From Dirofilaria immitis (taxonomy: Eukaryota; Nematoda; Chromadorea; Rhabditida; Onchocercidae), in assembly GCA_024305405.1 (NCBI GenBank), contig JAKNDB010000104.1, forward strand, positions 744,001 to 808,000: a DNA stretch of 64,000 bases, in the 5' to 3' direction. Under the pieces are notes generated by a model. The model did not search any database and was not told the origin of the DNA. It was given only the letters and a program-made list of their open reading frames with translations. Both the position numbers and the translations under genes were made by a program. The first letter of the stretch is position 1, and each line of letters opens with the position of its first letter. This document shows, piece after piece, positions 50,548-64,000 of the stretch.

Positions 50548-53500
50548 AATTAATCGACGAATCCGTATAGCAATGAGATTTGGCCATCGCAAACAAATAA
50601 ATCAAGAATTGGTATTAGCTCGACAAAACAAGAAGCAATTTTATTTTAATCGTTTCTCGGCCTTTCTCTTGGCTGGTAAGTTCCTTTAGTGATAATTGAA
50701 TTTCAAAATGATAGGCTCTTTTAATTTTCTTCTCTCTTTTACTCATTGATACTATGTTCCAATTATGTCATATTGTTTAACGTTTTAAGCTAAAAAATAT
50801 GACAACAAAATTTGCTTAATACTTCTTCATTTCAACAATTAATGAAATAGTAAATAAAGGAAGGATGAGGTAATAAATTTATAAAAAAGCAAGAAAGGAT
50901 GATACTTATTTAAATAAAGTTGATTTTTAATGAACATAGAAGTTGTGCTTTAATCTTTACATTATCATTTATCATTGTTATCATTTACAAATTTTATTTT
51001 ATTTTATTTTTCTATTATTTTTTTGATTTGTTTTTTGGCTTTTTGTCTCATTTTTCTCTCATCGATATAAAATATTTCGATGATCTGATATTTTGCTCGA
51101 CCTGATATTTCTATTAAATACTAATTTGCATGCTGAATGTTTAGATGAATGCAATTAAACATGAAAAAGTAAAAATTAAGGGCATATTTTTGCCTTTGAA
51201 GAAAATTTAATTTTTGTTGTGAGATACTATCTTTTGATATATTACTTCATTTTTAGGCATCTGAATCATAGTATTATATTTGTTTGTGGTCTACTTATTC
51301 CATCTTTCTGTTTCTACAGTTTGTAATTTTATTTTTATCCTTAAAATCAACTTGGAAAAATTATTACTAAAAATTGGATGATAGAATGTTACGGATTCAC
51401 TTGTTGCAGCATATATATATTGATAGGTTCTTTTTTTTTTCTTTTGTATAAAATGACAAGTAATTATTTCTTGAGTATTCGCAGCAAAAATGACTGACTG
51501 ATTCATTGTGAATTGATGGAAAATGTCAAAGAATCTTGAAAAATTATGAGTCATTTAACAAATGTATGGAACATTTATTATGTAAAAATATTTCAATTCA
51601 TGTAAATTTTGATAGTGAAGCCATTTAAAATGTAATTTTGGTTATCGTTTAAATCAATAATCTTTTTTTTCCTCTCTCTTTTTATGATATTTTCATAACG
51701 AGAAATGAATTTCAATAAGTACAGAATTTCTTTGCATACTCATTTCATCGATGTAAAATATTCATCACAGCAAGGAAGGAAAAAATGTAATTCATCAGTT
51801 TTTTTTTTTTAAACGACTATTAGCATCAATTGCAACATCATCAATCACATTGAATAAACATCAGTTCGAACTTAAACTTTTTTCTTTGAGAAATAAATAC
51901 ATCTGGTCGCAATTAAAGCAACTAATCGCAACTGCTGCGACTGATCGTGGATACATGACAAAAGAAAATTATAAAAACATTTTATTTACTAAAGTGAGGA
52001 AAAAGGTTTTTATAAAAGATTATGGCAATTCTATATATGTGCATACACAATTAATGCAATTGTTATTCACCTGATATGAATGATCATTTTCACTTGGTAA
52101 CTTCAACACTTCTTATTTACATTCCCATTTATTATGACTGTATCATTATTATCAACATCGTTATTTATTGTTATTAACTGTTGTTTTGAGTAATCGATAT
52201 TAATTATTATCAAAAATTGTCTGAAGTTTCAGTTTTTATCATTATATTTTATTAATAGTTAACATAAGTTATTTAATAATTAGAGGAAATTTTTATAAAA
52301 ATTGTTCGGACTCGATAATCTCAAACTTCACCGTTTATTCAAAAATAAATATTTGTTCACCAATCTTCGCATCCTTTGTTATGAGATGAAATTTTTCTTC
52401 AGCAAATCAAATTTATGCAAATATTACTATTCTGCTCTTAATCCAAAATGTGTAAGAATATATCAAGTTTTAGTAATCGGAACATAATGTCAAATTGAAT
52501 TATTGACCCATAATTCAAATTTTATTATGAAATTATCGATTCAATAGGTATATATATATTTTTTGAACTTTTAAGCTCAAAATTAATAATTGTAAATGAT
52601 TTTCTCAAATCGAAATTTGCTATGATACTCTTTACACATTAATTATTTGATTATTAAATCATCAAAGAGAAAAAAAAAGCATCTTTTTATAATATTGAAA
52701 TTATTTGATTATCGAGAATAATTGATATCTATCAATCAATCGATACTTAGGTAAAAGAACTTCCTATTCTTGAAAGCCGATTTATGCAACAATACGTTTA
52801 TTAATATATATGGAATAGATGGGATTTGAAAAGTTTTGTAAAAACTAAATTTAATTGATCTTTGGTGTAAGAATGGATTTAACAATACGCTACAAATTGT
52901 TATATCAATTTTTCAAACATATAAGAAAACTTTGATAGATAATTTGATAGAGAAAACTTTGATAGATAGAGCAAGCGATGATATTTAACAATGTTCTATA
53001 ATTTTAAAATGTTTTCTTTTAGATAAGATTATACTTATATTCTTCATTTTACGATTCACTAAATTGCTATCATTAATCTGTTTTAGTCCTTAATTTCAGG
53101 TAATTAAAATAAAAGAGTTATTAATATTTTAAATCTTGATTAAAATTTATAAAACATAGTTTATGAGACCAAGTTAGGTGCTCTCTTCTTCCATCGTTCC
53201 AATAATTGAAAACGAAATAACAAACTGGAATGCTTAATTTTGATCCGGATTCTGAAGTTTGAAATTTAGTCCAGAATTATAAATTACCAATATATTCAAT
53301 GTATTTTGAAAATTAGTTATTGCAAAATAACATTGTGTCTATTATAATTAGGATATTCGTTATTCATAATGATTGGTTCTACTTGATACTACAAAGCTGC
53401 AATTTAATTTCCTTCGTTTGCATTTCCATCTCATTTATGATTCATTTCATTCCGAAGATTAAGTATTTTGGATAATATTATAAGCTATTACAATATCACT

Positions 53501-54314
53501 AAATAATCAACCAAATCTTTTACCTATGTAAATCTGCAAGAAAAAAATAATAATAAATAAAAATGAAGATGAAAAAATAAAAATAAAAAAATATAAAAAT
53601 CAATAACCTAATGAATAGTTTGGATGAGATTTCTGAACTTTAATGATAAAATAAAGTTATCATTTGATTCGATTAATCAAAATTGTCCGTATTATCGATA
53701 TAGAAACATAAGTGATTGCAAGAGGTATATTGTTTCAACATAATTAATCCTGCTGAAACTGGTCAACTTTATAACAGTCTAACAACTACTTACAGATTTA
53801 TGACTTTGCTAATTTAATTAAATTAAATACGCTTAATTAATTAATTAAATTTAATATGTCACTAATTCATGCATAATATACATCGGTATCGTTCTCTTAT
53901 CCTGCGAAGAAATAGTTAAACTACTATAATACTATTCCTTATAAATAAAATAATTTCCTTTTTTTTTATTTTTAAGAAGAGAACTTATTTCATTTCTTCT
54001 ATTTAGTGACTTGGCATCCAAACCTAAGCAAGACTGGATTCTTGTATGAAATAATTACGCTCGAATTCGGTTATTCTTTTATACTTATCATGCATAAACT
54101 ATTGGCTAATATCAAAATGTTAATACCAAAATCACGATCCAATATTTTGCTAGTTACTGATCAAACAGATGATTATCTCATTAATGAGGATACTGATTCA
54201 AAAGCATCGATTCGACTTAAACGATTTCGTCCACTAACGAATTATTATAAAAGTTGGTGTTTCACTGAATTTTTTCTTCAAATAAAATTTTCTTATTATT
54301 TGTTAAAATTTTGA
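50548..54314 (+). CDS. Possible exons of an unidentified gene
   Basis: Two segments look like joined exons. 50548-50675 has acceptor TTTATAG and donor GTAAGT, and encodes MRFGHRKQINQELVLARQNK and RFSAFLLA. 51824-51993 has acceptor ACTATTAG and donor GTGAGG, and encodes SLRNKYIWSQLKQLIATAAT followed by DRGYMTKENYKNILFTK. Their phases agree (1 into 1). A third open segment, 54007-54314 (acceptor TATTTAG), encodes HPNLSKTGFLYEIITLEFGY and VTDQTDDYLINEDTDSKAS to TGA, but its phase does not fit the second exon, so an exon between them or a base error would be needed. No start codon exon was found. I recognise no domain. The model is inferred from splice signals and codon quality only. Confidence 0.35.
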
Positions 54315-57300
54315 TAATGATGATCTATCAAATTATCGATTTCTATAACTCTTTAAAATAATAAATATTATTCATCAAATTGGATAAAAATACCGTATTC
54401 CTAGAATCAATCATAGGTATCGTAACGAAGAGAAAAATTATCGCTATTTCATGTCATATGTCAAATATTTTGTTTATATCAAAATGCGATGACATTTATC
54501 AGTTTGAAACTATACATAAATAAACAACTACTTTCCATAAAACATAATCATATTTGAGCACTTCATAAATGACTTTTTAAAGAGATGGATCGATAGTGAT
54601 TGATCATTAATATATTCTCAATGAAAAAATCATCCTTCATCTATTTCTTCGTTAATTAAAATTTCTTTAGAAATTTTATTTCTACTTTATATTTTGTTTT
54701 TGTTCTTTCTTATTGCATAATTTTTGAAAATAGTTTTCTTATAGATTATTGTTCGCTTAGTGTTTTTATAAAATCAACTTTAAATACTTTTAATTTCAGT
54801 ATAACAAATTTCAAATAATAGACGTAATCTAAGTTTCAAAAAAAAGCAAGCCGAGAAGGATCAATAAGTTTAATAAACATTAAGTTTATTTTTTCCCTTT
54901 TAGTAAGCGTTACTCATTTAATTTACCAATTTTTGGACTTTTTTTCTTATTAATTTTCAAATTTTGGAAATAAAAATAATTTCTGTTTTATGAAGCAAAA
55001 TATCGTTAAATTTGTATACTTTTTAAGAAACTATTGCCTTAATGGTATCCATTCATTAGTTTAAAAATGCGCCAAATCATCAATCAATTATGTTTGAGAG
55101 AAGTCAAGATATCATTAAGAATCTGATTCTTCTTTTACATTCATTACTATATTAAATGTATTAAAAATTCTATTAAAATAAAAAGGAATTTATGTGATTC
55201 ATATATATCATGAAGTTGCATAATTAAGACTAAATGAATTGATTAAAATTATTATCACTAATTTCGATATTGGATAAGATTGCTAATAGATATTTTGAAA
55301 AAAATTATCAAAGAATTAACTTGAAATCGATCGATTTTTATGCTATTTTATTCGATTATCATTTTGTTTCATTTATTCAATTAAAATTTGCAAATTATCA
55401 AATTTTTTGATATCATTTTTATCAAATTATGCATATCTTTTTAATAATAAAACTTTAATTTTAATATAAAATTTAATGAGAAAACTTATTCTTATTGAAA
55501 TTCCATCAAAATAATTTAGCTATCTCATTGAATCCATTCATTTATGTATAGCATAAACATTATGTCAAAATACGTATGCTGCTGTCTCATTCTTATCAAG
55601 GTACGTCAAGGTAAAAGAATTTCGGAACATCAATTAAAACAATACTGACCGGTTTATAAATCATTTCAGTTATAATCATAACACATATTTCTATTTTATC
55701 GTAATTTTTAAATTTTATTTTCTAACTCTTACATTTCTTTTTATATCATTTCTATTTTTCCATTTTCTTTTCTTTTCTTTTTCTATTCTTATCATTTGGA
55801 TTTTAGCAAATAGAATATGAGGATACATAAATATAACATAGAAGTATAAGAGAAATTTAGATTTAAAAAATAGTATTTATTTTAGTAAAACAGAAGTAAG
55901 TGAAGAGAATAAAAAGAAAGAAAATGGAAATTTTATATAGAAAGAGAAGTGAACTTTTACGATCATAAACGATGTCATAGTGTTTTCCAAATTTATAAAT
56001 TTTAAAATTTCTATCGAAACTTTCTCACTTTCTTATTATTCATTCTATTTTTTAATCTTATTTTTCATTTCCCTTGACAAATTAATAAAATGAATAGATC
56101 ATGTCATATCATCCAGTGTTATCTTTTCTTATTAAATTGCATATAAATAATATATGCATTGACATTTCTTTTATATACGTAAAATCCGCTGCTTATTACG
56201 TATAATTATGATTTATTATAAATAATTTTAATTATAATTTTTATTTTTTGTTATATTTTTTTATCGTTTCCTTCTCACTTAATTTATTATTTCTTAATAT
56301 AACTTCATCATTTATCAAAATGATTTCACAGTGATTATTGAAGCGGAGATTTTGAAACGTTGAAAATTTAAGCATATAGGTCTTTCAAATAATTAATTTT
56401 TACCAATCTCTTTGAGGAACAAAATAAGACACATTATGATTATTTATTTCCAAACTAAGCTCTTAGATGTTCAAATAGGACACATTATGCTTATTTCTAA
56501 GCTAGACTCTTAGATATCCTAAGGAGAAAAGTGATATTGTGTTATAGCGTTGCTGAATTCTCTCTCTGTTGATGAAAGCTTTTCACCATGAAATTTGGAA
56601 ATTTTTTGATTTAAATTTCAATTTATTACAAGTACCGATCGTAGCTTAAAAAATGATTAAATATCATTTCACATCGAAATTTCGATCATTTTCAACTTAT
56701 CAATTAATCAAATTAGTTGTCTAAAAATGCGGATCACATCAAAACTATTACCATATTTTTTTTTATTGAATTGTTATAATTGATATAACATTGTTACTTA
56801 ATACTATTATTGAAATTAATTAATTTGCATTAAAAAGATTTAAATTTTATCCGAAAGTTCCAAATCTTAAATAGATTTCACTGTATCAAATTAGTGCTTA
56901 ATTAAAATTACACATTTGAATCGTTTTTTTAAGCTAAACAAATTTTGCCCAAAATAAATGAAAAAAAATACTGAAAAAGACATCGTTGCGTTTGCTAATT
57001 AAATATAAAATTAACCTTTTTCTTTATTTTTATTGTTTCATTATTCTGCCGAAGATGGATTAATTGGGAGATCTGATAATCATTAATCTTTTGGTATTTA
57101 GTTTGAAAAAAAAGCAATGTTTTATATTTTATTAATATCAATTAATTTTAATAAATGCAAGTTGATTCGATCGTAGATTGAATGCAATAACACGCTGCCA
57201 TAAATATTACTAATTCAGTAATATTTCTATTTATTAAATTGTAAAAATATTTGATTTAATGAATTTATGGTTAATTTTAATGCTTAGAAAAGTATCTTTT

Positions 57301-59501
57301 GATTGGATTAATTTTTAACAAAAATCTAAAAAATTTTAGCTAAATTTTAATTTTAGTTTACCATTGATAGCTTAAACGATACTTCATCCTTCGTTTTACC
57401 ACATCCTTTCCACATGAAGTGTAATTTATTTTGTCACGACGATAATTTAGTTTTTTTTTTTTTCAATTGTAAACGGTCAATAACCTCTTCTTAAACGTTC
57501 TATTTCTATTTCTAACTTGAAAAAATTACCCGTACAAAAGGTTTATTTATTGTTTAAATAGTAGTTGTGAATTGTAGAAAAAGTATATATAACAAATGAT
57601 TGATGAAAATTCAACATATTCATTTTGATAAAATATTATAAGTAATCGACTGTTAATACATACGCATTTGAAGGGAGAATAGTACGAAGAAGTTGTATAA
57701 TTTAATAATTAATCATGTAGTGTAATATTAGATATTCGAATTAATTATTGGAAAATTATTTATAATGCAAAGCGATTCAATAGATAATTCATTCATGTCT
57801 TTTTATATAATTGAAATTTAGATCAAATTGATCGACTCTTTATTTTTTTCGATAATTTGTTCGAAACGAAATTATGAATCACTCTGCTCCTTTTCTTTTG
57901 ATCGAGAATTCTTGCTTTTTATGCTCCAATTCCTTTTCCCACAAATTTTTATTCTTTTTATTTATTATCCCCAATAAATGTTAGAAAATCTAAATGCAAA
58001 AATTCACAATCACTAGTTAGATAAAAATTGGAATTTAAAAATAGGAAAACAATTAAAATTCTACAAATGTGTGATCAACACTGGAAATTATTACAATTAA
58101 AAAATATAAAATGTGTATGCTAATAGGTACTCTCTTGCAAATTACTAATTCGAATTTATTTACTTAAAGCATTTTACTTGATATATGCTAATTCAAAAGA
58201 ATTCTGCACACTTTAGTTAACAAAATATAATTTTATCATTTATTACCGTCAGAATCCGATATCACATGAGTCATTCGATCATCAAATTGTCAAACATACA
58301 AAAAGTTTTAGAAATTGTTATACGGTTATATGAAAAATTTTTCAAGAAGAAACTTATCTATTTATATTAGATTCGTTTATAAATGCAAATAAGTAAGTTG
58401 AATTTAAAAGGAGAAAAAAAGGTTTTGTAATTTTAATTTATAAGTGAAAAATTTTAATGTAAGAAAAAATTTTTATAAATTTTTAATTTATAACCAATTT
58501 TTTGCATCTTTCCAAGAAATTTTATACTTTTAAAAGATATTTTTTTCGACATGAATCAATCAATCGAATGAAGGAAAATTCATATTAATGAAACTAATAA
58601 ATAAATATTGTCTATTGAAAATAGAAGTTGAAAATCAATTTTGCAATTTCTTTTTGTTATAACAATTACTAATTTTTATATCAAAACAAGTTTTAAAATT
58701 CAATTATTTTTATTGCTTTTGAAATGTTTTAGAGATAGATTAAATGAAGAATTTATTAATTTAATGATCACGTTCTTTGATATTTCTAAAATAGTATTTT
58801 TATATGTCGACAGTATCTCTCCTATCTTTTTAAATGTCTCCTTAATAGATATTTCAAATTATGTTAATTTTCTTACTGGCCAAGTGAATTTTATGACTTC
58901 TCTTAATAGCCAAGTAATTCGTAGCATTGTTTCTGACTGATATCACTGTAAAAATAATAGATTGCTCATTGATTTTACCTATTATATCTTATCATTCCTT
59001 ATTTTTACTTCTCTATCCATTTCTATCATCGATTTGGTGGTTACTTTGATCGCCTAATATTGCCTATCCATTCATTTTTTTTTGCAACAGAAATAAGAAA
59101 TGCAATTATCGTATATTCACAACGATAATAATTAGTTATTAATGCAAGCAACTAATTAATTGCGAGACACTTTAATTCTATTTGAAGGTAAAACCAACTT
59201 TTAATGAATCATTCCATATCGATAATAAATTACATTTCAATCATTTTTCATTAAAGATAGAAATTTCTTTTAGACATTTTGTATCTTAGAAAAACGTTGC
59301 TTTAAAAGTTAAAACAAAACGGAAATATAAAACATACATTTATTGATTGAATATGCAATTGAAGAAATGTTATATAAATATTCTCAAAGTACGCCATTTT
59401 AGTATATTTGCGAGATGCTAAATAACGATAGCAATTGTTAGTAATATAAAAGTTAGCGTTTTCATCATTCTTCCGTTCAGTGCCTTCGAGACACAGTAAC
59501 T

Positions 59502-59620
59502 TATTAAAAATTTTAATTTCTTAATTACTTGTAAATAATACTTCGAAAATATTACTAATATATTAAAATTTTAATTTCTTAATTACTTGTAAATAATACT
59601 TTCGAAAATATTACTAATAT
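59502..59620. repeat. Tandem duplication, 59-bp period
   Basis: A block from TATTAAAA to ACTAATA occurs at 59502-59560 and 59561-59620. The only differences are run lengths: A5 versus A4 and CTTCG versus CTTTCG. Confidence 0.92.
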
Positions 59621-60360
59621 ATAGACACATTATTTTATCATTATTAATATTACTAATTAAAATGCTATTATCATTATCAATTTATTACTATGATTATTAA
59701 TGTTATTATCGGCAATATTTACTCGTATTATCATTATCAGAAAATTCTAGAATCACAAAAATTTGCAATAGATTAATTGCTATTTCTGCTATTTAAGTGT
59801 TAGATTAACTTGAGTCTTCAATAATTTATATTATTTCTTCATACGATAAACTAGAACTACCGCAAAAATTTTTGAAAAATTGTTCCCTTAAATTTTTCAA
59901 TTCACGTTAATGATGCGAGTAGAGAAAAGGTTGGGACTGATTATTCGTGATTCTGTTTTACGTCAAATTCGTGAAAAAAACGTATTTAAAAAAAAAATGA
60001 ATTGACAAAGAAATGTTAATGATGGATATTTGTGAGAGTTTTGTTTACTTAATTTTGTGGCAGTTAACGTCATTTGTCATTCATCTACCTTATTAAACGG
60101 GCAAACAAATCAATTTCATCTAAAGACTTACATTATTGTCGTTGGCAATTCTCATATTGATTTTTATATTATTGAAAATTTTTGTAAACAAACTTTGAAT
60201 CAATTTATATTTGTATAATTTTTTCAAATATTTCAAATTTCATTTTTTTTGTGATAATTGTAATATCAAAGATAAAAATGAGAAAAGAAATGGAAAAGAA
60301 GAATGATATTATATTGATATATCAACAAATTATTATAATATTTGTAAACAAATTCAAGCA

Positions 60361-60605
60361 CCAATATATATAAGCTAATCATGTATCAATATATATATAT
60401 ATAAGTTGATCACATATCATTATGCATATGAATTAATAACATATCAATATATACATAAATTAATGCCGTATCAATATATATATATATATAAATCAATGAA
60501 GTATCAATATATACATATATATAAACTGATCACATGTCAATAAGCACATGAATTAATAGCGTATCAGTAATATTATATATGAGCTAATCACGTGTCAATA
60601 TGTTA
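60361..60605. repeat. Degenerate AT-rich minisatellite
   Basis: About nine imperfect units of a TATCAATATATATATA core are separated by variants of AAGCTAATCATG, AATTAATAACA and AAACTGATCACA. Unit lengths vary from about 22 to 35 bases. Confidence 0.85.
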
Positions 60606-63091
60606 ACGATCATTTATGTCAAAAATTAATTTTTTTTTTGATTGTTTTGATCCATTATCATTACTTATTTCATATTTATTTAATATTATGAAAATTTATA
60701 ACATATAAGGTAATTGATAATTCATTACATTCGGATATTTACGTAATTTCCATTATATAACTATTATATCATAAATTAATTATTAATGTAGAAATTGTTT
60801 GATTAATTTATATTGATGGATCAATTTTTCATTTTCATTCAGTTAAGTTGTAAAATTTTAAGTGATAAAATTCGACGTGAACTGGATACTATATATTTTC
60901 ACGTACGTATATGTTTCATTTTTGAACAATAAAAGTATATACATATCTAAAAATAAATCATAAAATAATTATAATTTCAGATTATTTTCAGTTAAATTAA
61001 CTTGTTCTACCTAAATCAATTAACTTTGATATAAATATCAATTATTATATAGATTTACTGTTTTCGTGAATTTAAAATCGAGACGATTGTTTTTGACTTT
61101 TGATTCTCGAAATCTAATAGAAATTGCTTTGCTGATGTGATAAATATTACATCAAATAAATTATATTAAAGGTTAATACTACAACCAAACATTTCATTTT
61201 TTAATAACAAAGATTGAAAATTTATATGATATGCATACATCTTTGTGTGATATAATTAGGAAAGTCGAAAAGCCAAAAATAATAAATGCCTTACATGTTA
61301 GCCAAGCTGCTTTAAATCTTTATCAATATTGGCAATCACAGATCTAATCTTTTATCATTCATTAAATCTGCCAATTCAATACTCTTTTCACTTTCAATCA
61401 TTAAATATATAATTGAAAGCTTACAAATCTTTCTGATTTCTTTTAATTCCAAATTACAAACCAGTACTTTGTATCACTTCTTTATCTTTCAAGCTTTAAC
61501 GCTTTTCTTTCGCTCCCCAATCTCATTCCCTAACACAAGCAGATCAACTACTCCCTACTCCACACACTTTCGAGACTTCGTAGATTTTAAACCGTCGCAA
61601 ACAAATTGTTTCACGACATCTTTGTGCGACAATGCTTGTCTTGGTTTCAATTCTCTAGTAATGTTACGATACTTCCGCATGAAAATTCCTCATTTCCGTT
61701 TATTGACAAACTTTTGGCTTAAAGTCAGGAGAGTTTTGGGTTCTAAAGTTTAAAATTTGAACAGAAATATGGCGAATTGAGTCACTTATGGAGTAGAATG
61801 GTTTGAATTCGTCTGATTTGTTCATATCTTTCCTTCATGACTATTATTATCATCCGTCCAGTTATTTATATTCATCTGTGACCATTTGTATGATTGGCTA
61901 TTTATATCTTTCATTTCCTAAGTCAAATCAACCACTCTATTGTAAGGAATTTCAGCTTTATTACTACTATATATTCGAATCACCTTTTAACTTTGATTAC
62001 CTTTTTCGCTTTTCAAATGTTCAATTTGTTATCGTTGATCTTTTCCTGTTTTTTGAACTATGCTAAGAATATTACGTATGAATGAGTCATCCATTGTAAT
62101 GAGTAAGTGAATTTCGAACAAACAATTTTTTTGTTAAGTTTCAAGAAAAAAAAGTGCTATAACGTATGATGCGATTTCCATGGTGATGGCCCGATTATAA
62201 TTGCTATGTTTTCATTTTTACTCTAACCTTCTCTTCTCATTTTAATTTCATAACTTTACATCGTTATGAGTTATCGACACGCAGATTTGAACATCCCATT
62301 GTTTGATTTTATGCGGAGGCGGAAGATTCTTACTTTTGGATCGTACTCAGGGATGATTCATCTTTCTGTGCTTATATCTTGAAAGCAGAAAAAGTGCTTT
62401 CCAATAAAATTTGTTTCAAAGATATGTTTTAATGGTGTTCAATAACTATATTTCTAATAGTTTTTATGGCAGAACTTATATCATCTTAGATCCTTGAATT
62501 TTATGTGATTATTTCGAATTTTCCAGAGCCTGTTTGAGATAGCCGATATTCAACTTCAAGTTGCTTACTACCGATTTCTAAATTGAAAAAAAGTGTCAGC
62601 TTTATTTTCAATTAACATTTCATTCCGAAAAAAACATATTACTTAAAATGAACAAAATTTTGATACAATTAGGTATATATATATATATGTACACATTTGA
62701 ACACTATAAAACTGCGAATCAAAACTGTGATTAGAGATTATTCTCCGATACTTTGCAGTTTACATTGGCAGTGATTAAAAAATATATTAGTGTGTTCGAA
62801 TCATAAAATAGTTTATGAATTTCGTAGGTTTTCATCAAGCATTTGAAGAAAATGTTTACTCAACTTCGAAGTTCTGATTAACATTTCTTGTCTGAGAAAA
62901 AGGTTAAAGAGCTAATTACTTATCAGTAATGAACTTCTAATACTGATGATTTCTTTGTATTTTATTTCATTATTCAGTGTCTTTTTATCCTTTGTAAAGT
63001 TTTTAACAAAGAGTATTTGTATTCACGTTTATGTATTGAAATAAACAAGTAATTATTTCAACGAAAAACTAAGAGAAATATTGTTCTGCAG

Positions 63092-63177
63092 GTAGTGCAT
63101 TAGCAGGGCAGATTCGACCACGGAAAATGTTTTCGTGGATTGGTGGTGATTCGTCTAAAAGAAGCAACAAGAGGCTA
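63092..63177 (+). CDS. Possible first coding exon of an EHD/RME-1-like protein (partial)
   Basis: A TTCTGCAG acceptor ends at 63091, and ATG at 63127 opens MFSWIGGDSSKRSNKRL before a possible GTTTTG donor (63178, phase 0). MFSW plus a Gly/Asp-Lys/Arg-rich start is how EHD-family endocytic-recycling ATPases begin (vertebrate EHD1 MFSW; nematode RME-1). The next exon, which should carry the P-loop GQYSTGKT motif, is not visible before the window ends. The 35 bases before the ATG would be 5' UTR after cis- or trans-splicing. Based on a very short match, so tentative. Confidence 0.35.
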
Positions 63178-64000
63178 GTTTTGATTATTTAAATCTTTCT
63201 TTAGATTCGTACGTCATATAATTCTTAGAATGAAATAATAAAGATTTTGAAAACGAGAAAAATTTTTATTTTTTCTGTTTTTTAATATAGGAGTTGTTTC
63301 TGTAATTGGTGACTATAATCGTTCTCAGCAGCATATTGATGATAATAGTATCTAAGCATTGCATGAATCTTTTGCCTCTCTTGCTCATTTCCTTGATTTA
63401 AATTTCTGAATTTATTAGGATGGAATTCTTGTACACTTTTTATCAGTATAGTATCAATTTTTGGAGAATAAAAATAGTACCTGAAGATGGGCTCATTTTT
63501 ATTTCCTATTTCGGTTCAATTGTGATTATGTTTTATGAGAGTAACCATTCATCTTAGAAAATTTTAATTTGCATTTTTACTCGTGGAGACGTTTCATTTT
63601 TTCTTGCCCTTTCTCGTACTCCACTTTTTAGTTTCATTTGATTGATAAATATAATATTTTACTATCTTCTATAGGCTTCGCTTAACATATATTAATTTTA
63701 TTATTTTCTACTGGGAGGAATTACATGTTCTTTATTATGTAGTTAGAGCACCTTTCTATAGAATGTCACAACATGGTGAAGTGTAAAATGATTCGTAGCA
63801 CATTTATCAAATTCATTAATTTTCATAATCAGATGAGAATTTTCGCATGGTAAAATGAAAGTAAAAAATAATACATGGGAAAACGAGAAACCCGTTGTAG
63901 ATGTATGTCAGCATGAATTTCTTACTAATGTTCGCAAATTAACGCACAGCTGCAACATTCTAATTTTCTGGAACGGAAAAAAATTGTTCATTCGTCCACT
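63178..64000. other. No gene recognised up to the window edge
   Basis: AT-rich DNA; if the preceding exon is real this would be its first intron. Confidence 0.35.

Larger units (their letters stand above)
54315..63091. other. Long intergenic region, AT-rich; repeats only
   Basis: Many short open frames exist but none has supporting splice signals or recognisable peptide. The 94-codon frame at 61469-61753 is slightly richer in G+C (PNTSRSTTPYSTHFRDF) but was not convincing. Repeats at 59502-59620 and 60361-60605 are listed separately. Confidence 0.4.

Noticed and set aside
50650..50680. ATCGTTTCTCGGCCTTTCTCTTGG resembles the 5' end of U2 snRNA
   Set aside because: Similarity ends after about 20 bases, the branch-point-pairing and Sm regions are missing, and the bases fit a coding exon with a GTAAGT donor.
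61469..61753. 94-codon plus-strand frame as a gene
   Set aside because: No Kozak/SL context, splice sites or recognisable composition; Phe/Ser/Thr-rich as expected from TTT/TCT-rich DNA.

Overview
The window looks like nuclear DNA of a parasitic, probably filarial, nematode. It is very AT-rich, with small exons in large AT-rich introns. It carries a classic nematode cuticle collagen, and several start codons sit just after outron-type 3' splice sites, as expected for spliced-leader trans-splicing. The genus cannot be read from the sequence. No bacterial, plasmid, phage or CRISPR features were seen.

Layout. (1) 132-1483 (+): last exons of a gene I do not recognise. (2) 3844-6449 (-): a casein-kinase-1/TTBK-like pseudokinase whose ATP-binding and catalytic motifs are degraded. 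(3) 6981-9105 (-): a seven-exon cuticle collagen. (4) 13963-15783 (-): a four-exon, 195-residue protein, tentatively of the tubby-C/LURP-one type. (5) 22584-24967 (+): a seven-exon calcineurin-B-homologous protein (CHP1/p22; C. elegans pbo-1 type). (6) 30048-35945 (+) and 37940-42733 (-): two tail-to-tail sodium-phosphate cotransporter (SLC20/PiT) paralogues with matching intron positions. (7) 42778-42849 (-): tRNA-His(GTG), immediately upstream of the second transporter. (8) 50548-54314 (+): possible exons of an unidentified gene. (9) 63092-63177 (+): a possible first exon of an EHD/RME-1-type gene. The remaining half or more is low-complexity AT-rich DNA with microsatellites, hairpins and short tandem duplications.

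The most important point for a user is that four of the recognisable genes (collagen, CHP1 and both transporters) carry eight apparent single-base losses. All eight go in the same direction and most lie in mononucleotide runs. Restoring the bases gives clean family-length proteins, and the two transporters act as length controls for each other (119 vs 120, 134 vs 136 and 185 vs 186 nt exons). I read these as assembly base undercalls, not gene decay, and the gene models here assume that.

The genes do not form an obvious pathway. Collagen and pseudokinase are same-strand neighbours. The transporter pair is an inverted local duplication. CHP1-type proteins act with Na+/H+ exchangers at membranes, so three of the genes concern membrane ion transport, but this looks like coincidence. 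I found no convincing unknown multi-gene system. The best biological leads are the pseudokinase and the tRNA placed inside the transporter's outron.
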